Source: Akkermansia sp. (lineage in GTDB: Bacteria > Verrucomicrobiota > Verrucomicrobiia > Verrucomicrobiales > Akkermansiaceae). From it: a DNA stretch of 20,443 bases. Shown piece after piece: positions 15,019 to 20,443 of the stretch (within the stretch, counting starts at the first letter, position 1; each line of letters begins with the position of its first letter). The position numbers were made by a program, and so were the translations under genes. Below the pieces are notes generated by a model, which had not been told where the DNA came from, ran no database searches, and was given only the letters and a program-made list of their open reading frames with translations. Location: NCBI GenBank assembly GCA_017379255.1, contig JAFNWZ010000340.1:1-20443 (forward strand). The letters are read 5' to 3'.

Positions 15019-15746
15019 TGGCTAAGCAGCGGCTCGATGTACTGGTGGCACAGCAGGGGCTGTGTGATTCACGCGAACAGGCGCAGCGCCTCATCCTTGC
15101 GGGTGAGGTCAGCGTCAAGGGCCAGGTTATCACTAAACCTGGCACTAAGGTGGATGACTCCCTGCCCATCACGGTAAAGAACAGGCCCCGGTACGTCAGC
15201 CGCGGAGGACTTAAACTCGAAGGCGCGCTCAATGCCTTCCCGGTCAAGGCAGAAGGAAAAATCTGCCTTGACATCGGTTCCTCCACAGGTGGTTTTACGG
15301 ATTGCCTGCTGCAGAATGGAGCAACGCGTGTGCACGCGGTGGATGTAGGCACCAACCAGCTGGTGTGGAAACTACGTAACGATCCCCGGGTGGTGGTCAA
15401 GGAACAATTCAACGCCCGGTACATGACCCCGGCAGACCTGGGCGAAAAGGTGCAGCTCATTGTGAGCGATGTCTCGTTCATTTCCCTTACCAAGATACTG
15501 CCTGCGGCTTACGATTGCCTGGAGGAAGGCGGAGATCTACTCGTGCTCATCAAGCCCCAGTTTGAGCTGCAGCCGGAGGATATCGGCCCGGGTGGTATTG
15601 TGCGGGACCCGGCGTTGCACCAGAGGGCCGTGGATAAGATTCACGACTTTGTGGTGAATGAACTGCACCGCGAATGGTGCGGCGTGGCGGATTCTCCGAT
15701 CACGGGCATGGAGGGTAACAAGGAATTTCTCGCCTGGCTGCGTTAA
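15018..15746 (+). CDS. tlyA: TlyA family rRNA methyltransferase
   Basis: The 242-residue protein has an N-terminal S4 RNA-binding domain (RLDVLVAQQGLCDSREQAQRLI, residues 5-26) and a FtsJ-like SAM methyltransferase. The K-D-K-E tetrad is complete: K66 in SRGGLKLEGAL, D151 in SDVSF, K179 in LIKPQFE and E232 in TGMEGNKE. SAM binds at LDIGSSTGGFTD (84-95). In mycobacteria TlyA makes 2'-O-methylcytidine in 16S and 23S rRNA, and relatives are often misnamed hemolysins. Whether this one methylates both rRNAs is unknown. The ATG at 15018 overlaps the lipoprotein stop (TAATG). The stop overlaps the recG stop on the other strand by 4 nt. Confidence 0.93.
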   Translation: MAKQRLDVLVAQQGLCDSREQAQRLILAGEVSVKGQVITKPGTKVDDSLPITVKNRPRYVSRGGLKLEGALNAFPVKAEGKICLDIGSSTGGFTDCLLQNGATRVHAVDVGTNQLVWKLRNDPRVVVKEQFNARYMTPADLGEKVQLIVSDVSFISLTKILPAAYDCLEEGGDLLVLIKPQFELQPEDIGPGGIVRDPALHQRAVDKIHDFVVNELHREWCGVADSPITGMEGNKEFLAWLR

Positions 15747-17869
15747 TTGGAAAGCGCGGCAGAATCAATGTCCACAAGGGCACGCAACGGTGCGTGCCTT
15801 TCTTGTTGTAGAAGCGGGTCGTTTTGTAAGATGGCCTCAGCCTCCCGGTTTGCCCGGTGAATCAGGCGCATATCTGCCAGCCATTCCGGGAACTCCACTG
15901 CCCCCATGCCGCTCTGCGCAGTGCCCTGTATGTCACCAGGGCCGCGCAACCGGAAATCTTCTTCAGCAATTTCAAAGCCATTGAGCGTGCGGCACAGGAT
16001 TTCCAGTTTCTCCCGGCCGGAATCTCCTGCTTTTGCAGATGATAAGAGAATGCAGTAACTCTTGTGCTCGCCGCGGCCGATACGGCCGCGCAGCTGGTGG
16101 AGCTGGGAGAGCCCGAAGTTATCCGCATCATTGATTATCATAATGTTGGCATTGGGGACATCCACGCCGACTTCTACTACCGTGGTTGCTACCAGAATAT
16201 CCATCTGACCCGAGCTGAACAGGCTCATGGCCTGGTCTTTTTCCTCGGCGCTCATGCGGCCATGCAGCAGGCCGATGCGGCGCTGTGGGAAAACCTCCGT
16301 CCAGCGTGCCAGCTCAGCCGTGGCGCTGCTTTGCTTGCGAGACTCACTCTCGTCGACCAGCGGTGAAACAATATAAATCTGCCTCCCTGCGTCCATCTCC
16401 TTATCCATAAAGGAAATAATTCGTTTCATATTCGCAGGATTGCGCAGGACGGTTACAATCTCTCCACGATTGGCCGGCAATTCATCAATGATGGAAACAT
16501 CCAGTTCACCATACAGCGTGAGTGTCAAGGTGCGGGGAATGGGGGTGGCGGTCATGACCAGCACATCCGGATTCTGACCACTGGCAATAAAGGATTCACG
16601 CTGGGCTACACCAAACTTGTGCTGTTCATCGATTACCGCCAGCCCCAGGTTCTGTGGTCTGTTTTTCTTATAAAGCAAGGCATGTGTGCCCACAATGATG
16701 CGGGGCGCCGGGTCATGCTGCCCGGCATCCAGCACCAGGCCGGTATCATCCCTCCGGTCAGCCGTACGCAGAGACACTTTAACATCTGTTTTCTCCAACA
16801 ACCGACAGAAGTTACGGTAGTGCTGCTCTGCGAGAATCTGAGTAGGCGCAATCATTGCTGCCGTTTTCCCGCTGCCCACGGCCAGGAGCATGGCACAGAG
16901 CGCCACCAGGGTCTTACCACTGCCCACATCGCCCTGCAACAGGCGGTTCATCTGCCGAGGTGACGCCATATCGCGGTAAATTTCATCAACACAGCGGTTT
17001 TGTGCCTGAGTAAGCTGGAAGGGAAGGCTCGCCAGCAACTCATCCACATACGCCCGGCATGTGGCGGTCACCTGCCCCGGCGTATCGTGTGCCTGGCGGC
17101 GCAGCCATGCCACGCGGAACTGTTGCTTGAAGCATTCGTCCAGCGCAAAGCGCAGGCGCGCTTTGCGGTGCATTTCCTCACTGGCGGGGAAATGTATATC
17201 ATGCATGGCCTGCCAATAGGGATAGGACGGGGCTGCATCGTACCCGGGTGCCGGCGTGTGTGGCGGAATCTGCTGCAACACCCGCCATACCAAAGCGCGG
17301 TAGGTGCGCGCAGCCATGCCGGGAAGCGCCTTGTAGATAGGAACAATACGGCCAGTATGAATAGAGACAAAATCTTCCTGCGTTCTGGCAGGAGGCACCG
17401 GCAGACCTCCCATGGCCGCTTCCACAAGTCTGAGGCCTGCATCCTCATCATCCATGACTTCAAAATCCGGATTGGCCATGGTAAGCTTGCCTCCATATAC
17501 CTTTACCTTTCCGTACACGGAAAGATTCATTCCCGTGGCCAGCAATTTAGCCACATAGGGCATATTGAACCACCGCAGATACAGGCGCGTGCCATGCGGG
17601 TCTCCATCTGTTCCGGTGGATGCCTCAAAATAGCGCTTATAAGAGAACCGCCATGCCGTGCCGTATACATGAACCCGGACGCATACCGTCTCGCCATCCT
17701 GCAACTGGTGCACAGCAAGTGAGAGGCGCCGGTCTTCGTATCGGCGCGGAATGCGGCGCAGCAGCTGGTGTACCGTGTTGATCCCGGTAGCCTGCAACGC
17801 CTGCGCCTCGCGGGACGAAATGCCAGCCAGGTGCGTTAACGGGGACTCAGGCTGCAGTCCGTTGCTCAT
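15743..17869 (-). CDS. recG: ATP-dependent DNA helicase RecG
   Basis: The 708-residue helicase remodels stalled replication forks and branch-migrates Holliday junctions. An N-terminal wedge/OB region (YEDRRLSLAVHQLQDGETV, residues about 43-60) is followed by Walker A QGDVGSGKTLVA (about 310-321), the DEQHKFG helicase motif II (about 413), MTATPIPRTL, the motif V-VI region (VATTVVEVGVDVPNA, QLRGRIGRG) and the RecG-specific C-terminal FRLRGPGDIQGTAQSGM. The length is normal. The ATG at 17869 overlaps the amidase stop by 1 nt, so the two genes form one unit, transcribed against tlyA. Confidence 0.96.
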   Translation of the reverse strand: MSNGLQPESPLTHLAGISSREAQALQATGINTVHQLLRRIPRRYEDRRLSLAVHQLQDGETVCVRVHVYGTAWRFSYKRYFEASTGTDGDPHGTRLYLRWFNMPYVAKLLATGMNLSVYGKVKVYGGKLTMANPDFEVMDDEDAGLRLVEAAMGGLPVPPARTQEDFVSIHTGRIVPIYKALPGMAARTYRALVWRVLQQIPPHTPAPGYDAAPSYPYWQAMHDIHFPASEEMHRKARLRFALDECFKQQFRVAWLRRQAHDTPGQVTATCRAYVDELLASLPFQLTQAQNRCVDEIYRDMASPRQMNRLLQGDVGSGKTLVALCAMLLAVGSGKTAAMIAPTQILAEQHYRNFCRLLEKTDVKVSLRTADRRDDTGLVLDAGQHDPAPRIIVGTHALLYKKNRPQNLGLAVIDEQHKFGVAQRESFIASGQNPDVLVMTATPIPRTLTLTLYGELDVSIIDELPANRGEIVTVLRNPANMKRIISFMDKEMDAGRQIYIVSPLVDESESRKQSSATAELARWTEVFPQRRIGLLHGRMSAEEKDQAMSLFSSGQMDILVATTVVEVGVDVPNANIMIINDADNFGLSQLHQLRGRIGRGEHKSYCILLSSAKAGDSGREKLEILCRTLNGFEIAEEDFRLRGPGDIQGTAQSGMGAVEFPEWLADMRLIHRANREAEAILQNDPLLQQERHAPLRALVDIDSAALSN

Positions 17870-18567
17870 CAGCGGTTGGATTTCCCTTCGTTAATGCAAC
17901 GGTAGTAATAGTCAACACGGCTGTGGAACCATGCCCACTTGGGGCCGGGTTTGCCGTTGGTCAGCAAGGGCGCGGGACAATTCTTACGGGTCCAGTGGTA
18001 GTGCGGCACCACGCGGCGCAGGTTAATACCGTAGCGTTTCATGAGCACCGCAGTGAGTTTTGCCGCCCGGTCCCAGGTGCGGAAGTGATTATGCCCCCTG
18101 TTTTCGCATTCGCACATCTCAATGCCGATGGAGTTGTGATTACCAGCGGGCGTGCCGGCGTGCCAGCCGGTTTCACGCAGCGGCAGGTTCTGCACGCACA
18201 TGAACTGGTCTACAGTGAAATGCCAGCTGCGGTTCGTAAATGCGCCGCGGCAAAGCGCGCGCGAGTGCTGCATGGCGGTGGAAGACGGTGAGTGGTTGGC
18301 CGTGCTGTGAATCGTGATGAAACGAGGGTTAAGACGGCGGGAGCCCCGGCGCTGGCGGGCATTGGAAGGCATGATGCGTACCTTGATGTTCACTTCCCTG
18401 GCCAGGCGCGACAAGCTGCGTTTCACCAGCGGGGTGCTCACAGGCTGGAATCGCACTGCCCTGGGTGTGCGCAGATAAGAATTACCCCCCTGCTGTTGGC
18501 AGGCGGTAAAGACAGCGGCAATAGCAAGCAGCACTGTCGTTGCCAGAATTTTACCGTAGCGAGCCAT
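17869..18567 (-). CDS. Lipoprotein N-acetylmuramoyl-L-alanine amidase (Amidase_2 type)
   Basis: The 232-residue protein starts with a signal peptide (ILATTVLLAIAAVFTAC) whose lipid-carrying cysteine is C23. After a basic linker comes an Amidase_2/PGRP fold: the first zinc histidine H87 in ITIHSTAN, SWHFTVD (114-120), WHAG (135-138), NSIGIEMCE (145-153), and the ending PHYHWTRKNCPAPLL, where H189 and C197 should complete the H-H-C zinc site as in CwlA/XlyA and T7 lysozyme. It would cut the bond between N-acetylmuramic acid and the peptide stem. I chose the ATG at 18567; in-frame starts at 18594 and 18624 would add up to 19 residues before the signal. A candidate promoter lies 7 nt before this ATG. 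It shares a transcript with recG. Confidence 0.87.
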   Translation of the reverse strand: MARYGKILATTVLLAIAAVFTACQQQGGNSYLRTPRAVRFQPVSTPLVKRSLSRLAREVNIKVRIMPSNARQRRGSRRLNPRFITIHSTANHSPSSTAMQHSRALCRGAFTNRSWHFTVDQFMCVQNLPLRETGWHAGTPAGNHNSIGIEMCECENRGHNHFRTWDRAAKLTAVLMKRYGINLRRVVPHYHWTRKNCPAPLLTNGKPGPKWAWFHSRVDYYYRCINEGKSNR

Positions 18568-18573
18568 GCGGGT

Positions 18574-18602
18574 ATTCTGCCATTTGCGGCTCATCTTGGC
18601 AA
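18574..18602 (-). promoter_or_regulatory. Candidate promoter of the amidase-recG unit
   Basis: On the minus strand TTGCCA (18602-18597) and CAGAAT (18579-18574) are 17 nt apart. The -10 ends 6 nt before the ATG at 18567, so the start of transcription should fall on the start codon. The -10 is imperfect at its first base. If real it rules out the upstream start codons at 18594 and 18624. Confidence 0.4.
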
Positions 18603-18633
18603 GAGTAAATCCTGTCCGCCACACAAGTTTTCC

Positions 18634-18667
18634 GAAAAAGAAAAGAGCCCCGCGCAGGGGGCTCTTT
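18634..18667 (-). terminator. Rho-independent terminator of rpiB-glyA
   Basis: A perfect 10-bp stem (AAAGAGCCCC at 18642-18651, GGGGCTCTTT at 18658-18667) with a 6-nt loop lies 30 nt after the fusion gene's stop codon. On the minus strand it leads into TTTTCTTTTTC. There is no T-run on the plus strand, so it acts on the minus-strand transcript. Confidence 0.9.
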
Positions 18668-18696
18668 CCATAAGCTTGGTTACAGTGTCCTCCTTA

Positions 18697-20382
18697 TCAG
18701 GGCATGGGGAAGCTCTTGTTGAAAGCGGAAACCTCAGCGCGGAGCTCATCGTATGCTCCGGGGGTTTCGCACACCTTCTGAGAAGCGAGGATACCCAGGC
18801 AACGGCCGATGTATTCGGCCACCTTGCGCACATCGTCCTCCTTCATGCCCCGGGTGGTCACAGCCGGGGTGCCGATGCGGATACCGCTGGGCTTGAATGT
18901 TGTGCCCTTGTCATAAGGAATGGCGTTCTTGTTGACAGTGATGCCCACCTTATCCAGAGCCACCTGAGCCTCTGCACCGTTAAGCCCCTTGGAGCTGAGG
19001 TCTACAAGGAAGCAGTGGTTATCCGTGCCGCCAGCCACGATGCGGAAGCCCAGCTGGCTGAGCTTGTCGGCCATCGCCTTGGCATTCTTCACAATCTGCT
19101 GAGCATACTCGCGGAACTCAGGCTTCAGCGCTTCACCAAGGCAGGCAGCCTTGGCGGCAATCACATGCATGAGCGGACCACCCTGCAGGCCGGGGAACGT
19201 GGCGCTGTCAAGCTTCTTGGCCCACTGTTCCTTGCACATCACCAGGCCGCCGCGCGGGCCACGCAGGCTCTTGTGAGTGGTGGTGGATACAAAGTCAGCG
19301 TAAGGAACGGGGGACGGATGCACACCTGCTGCCACAAGGCCGGCAATGTGAGCCATATCAACAAACATGATGGCTCCCACCTTGTCGCAAATCTCACGGA
19401 TGCGCGCAAAATCAATCGTACGGGAATAGGCAGATGCACCAGCCAGGATAAGTGCGGGCTTCACCTCGAGCGCCTTGGCTTCGAGCGCATCGTAGTCAAT
19501 CATCTCCGTTTCGGGGCTCACACCGTAGTGCTCCACCTTGTAGGTCTTGCCGGAGAAGTTGGCGAAGAAACCGTGGGAAAGGTGACCACCACAGGCAAGA
19601 TCCATGGTGAGGATGGTATCGCCGGGGTTGATGCAGGCGTGGTACACCGTCTGGTTGGCAGAGGAACCGGAGTGAGCCTGAACATTCACAGCATCGCAGC
19701 CGAAGAGGGCCTTGGCGCGGTCAATGGCAAGCTGTTCCACTTTATCCACCACTTCGCAGCCGCCGTACCAGCGCTTGGAGGGGTAACCCTCGGCATACTT
19801 GTTGGTGAGGCAGGAGCCCTGGGCTTCCATCACTGCAGGTGAGGTGAAGTTTTCAGAGGCAATCAGCTCGATGTTGTTGTTCTGGCGCTGGCGCTCCTCT
19901 TCAATATAGCCGGCCAGTTCAGGGTCGCTGACAGCCAGCGGAGAGCCGGAGCCCACCAGCAGGCGGTTGATGTGACGGCCACCCTCGAACTCTGCATCAA
20001 ACCAGATGCGCAGCACTTCCTCCAGCGCTTCCGGAGAAAGGAACGCGGAAGCCATGCAGAGCACGTTGGAATCGTTGTGATGACGGGAGAAAGCCGCTTC
20101 CTGCGGCGTGCGTGCGAGAGTAGCGCGGATACCCTTCCAGCGGTTAGCGGCAATGCTCATCCCCAGACCGGTAAAACAGATGAGAATACCACGGTCTGCG
20201 CGGCCATCTACCACGCGTTTGCACACTTTGTTGGCATATTCTGCGTAGTTGCTGGATTCCTTGGTAGAAGGGCCGGCATCCTCCACCTGGCAACCCCAGG
20301 AGGTCAGAATTTCTATGGCGGCTTCTTTCAAATCCACGCCTTTGTGGTCTGAACCGATGACGATGCGAAGTTCCGTATTCAT
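18697..20382 (-). CDS. Fused ribose-5-phosphate isomerase B / serine hydroxymethyltransferase
   Basis: The 561-residue protein is two enzymes in one frame. Residues 1 to about 145 are RpiB, which interconverts ribose 5-phosphate and ribulose 5-phosphate: GSDHKG (10-15), catalytic C69 in [13 protein letters not shown], and HHNDSNVL (101-108). RpiB normally has CGTG, so the phenylalanine at 70 is unusual. Residues about 146-561 are GlyA, a PLP enzyme turning serine plus tetrahydrofolate into glycine plus methylene-tetrahydrofolate: [12 protein letters not shown] (170-181), [13 protein letters not shown] (196-208), [13 protein letters not shown] (341-353), and [14 protein letters not shown] (366-379) with PLP lysine K371. 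Both halves are full length and there is no stop between them. It starts at the ATG at 20382, preceded by a T-rich leader with no Shine-Dalgarno sequence. It forms its own unit with promoter and terminator. Confidence 0.95.
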   Translation of the reverse strand: MNTELRIVIGSDHKGVDLKEAAIEILTSWGCQVEDAGPSTKESSNYAEYANKVCKRVVDGRADRGILICFTGLGMSIAANRWKGIRATLARTPQEAAFSRHHNDSNVLCMASAFLSPEALEEVLRIWFDAEFEGGRHINRLLVGSGSPLAVSDPELAGYIEEERQRQNNNIELIASENFTSPAVMEAQGSCLTNKYAEGYPSKRWYGGCEVVDKVEQLAIDRAKALFGCDAVNVQAHSGSSANQTVYHACINPGDTILTMDLACGGHLSHGFFANFSGKTYKVEHYGVSPETEMIDYDALEAKALEVKPALILAGASAYSRTIDFARIREICDKVGAIMFVDMAHIAGLVAAGVHPSPVPYADFVSTTTHKSLRGPRGGLVMCKEQWAKKLDSATFPGLQGGPLMHVIAAKAACLGEALKPEFREYAQQIVKNAKAMADKLSQLGFRIVAGGTDNHCFLVDLSSKGLNGAEAQVALDKVGITVNKNAIPYDKGTTFKPSGIRIGTPAVTTRGMKEDDVRKVAEYIGRCLGILASQKVCETPGAYDELRAEVSAFNKSFPMP

Positions 20383-20409
20383 GAAAAAAACAGGGGAAAA
20401 CGTACGCGG

Positions 20410-20441
20410 GTGATACTATCACAATCAAAGGGCTATGGCAA
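20410..20441 (-). promoter_or_regulatory. rpiB-glyA promoter with a palindrome centred on the -10 box
   Basis: On the minus strand TTGCCA (20441-20436) and TAGTAT (20418-20413) are 17 nt apart, which predicts a leader of about 25 nt before the ATG at 20382. The -10 lies inside the perfect 13-bp palindrome GTGATAGTATCAC (20422-20410), which fits an operator that would block RNA polymerase. The regulator is unknown. Confidence 0.6.
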
Positions 20442-20443
20442 GC

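Noticed and set aside
18292..19842. 516-codon open frame on the plus strand opposite glyA
   Set aside because: It is the antisense shadow of the GlyA part and the amidase start region, crosses the terminator at 18634-18667, and has no recognisable domain.
1..20443. CRISPR array, tRNA, insertion sequence, phage or defence island
   Set aside because: No regularly spaced direct repeats, cloverleaf-like sequence, transposase, integrase or recognised defence gene was seen; the only repeats are inside the Pro/Ala-rich lipoprotein gene.

Overview
The window looks like ordinary chromosomal backbone from a Gram-negative bacterium, most likely from the Planctomycetota-Verrucomicrobiota-Chlamydiota group and perhaps Akkermansia-like. 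This is inference. It rests on the fused RpiB-GlyA protein, the Gld-type ABC cassette outside an obvious Bacteroidota setting, lipoprotein signals, and an almost complete lack of Shine-Dalgarno sequences. No tRNA, rRNA, CRISPR array, insertion sequence or prophage gene was seen.

Layout from left to right. (1) 1-788, minus: the 5' two-thirds of a glycosyltransferase that runs off the window edge. (2) 867-2153, minus: argG, with its own promoter inside an inverted repeat and a strong terminator. (3) 2259-13240, minus: one tightly packed eight-gene block. In transcription order it holds an ABC ATPase, an ABC-2 permease, a GldG-like auxiliary protein, a DUF4340-like protein, prmA, tsaB, a YkgJ-type cysteine-cluster protein, and a very large ABCG-like transporter with added N-terminal domains. 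The last four genes are joined by three consecutive ATGA stop/start overlaps. (4) 13241-13423: a divergent promoter region with a 13-bp palindrome. (5) 13424-15746, plus: an OsmC-family protein, a small membrane protein, a Pro/Ala-rich lipoprotein and tlyA, with gaps of 4 nt, 1 nt and an overlap of 1 nt. (6) 15743-18567, minus: a lipoprotein amidase followed by recG, which meets tlyA tail to tail with a 4-nt overlap. (7) 18697-20382, minus: a fused RpiB-GlyA enzyme, with a promoter at the right edge and a clean terminator.

Functionally, the minus-strand block pairs a GldA/F/G-type membrane transporter and its two auxiliary proteins with translation-quality genes: prmA methylates ribosomal protein L11 and tsaB takes part in tRNA t6A synthesis. 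tlyA is an rRNA methyltransferase-type gene. argG (arginine) and rpiB-glyA (pentose phosphate and one-carbon metabolism) are single-gene units with operator-like palindromes at their -10 boxes.

Nothing here is clearly a new defence or mobile system. The points most worth a second look are the RpiB-GlyA fusion, the multi-domain ABCG-like protein with an altered signature motif, several promoters whose -10 boxes lie so close to the start codon that the mRNAs should be leaderless, and the palindromes centred on -10 boxes.
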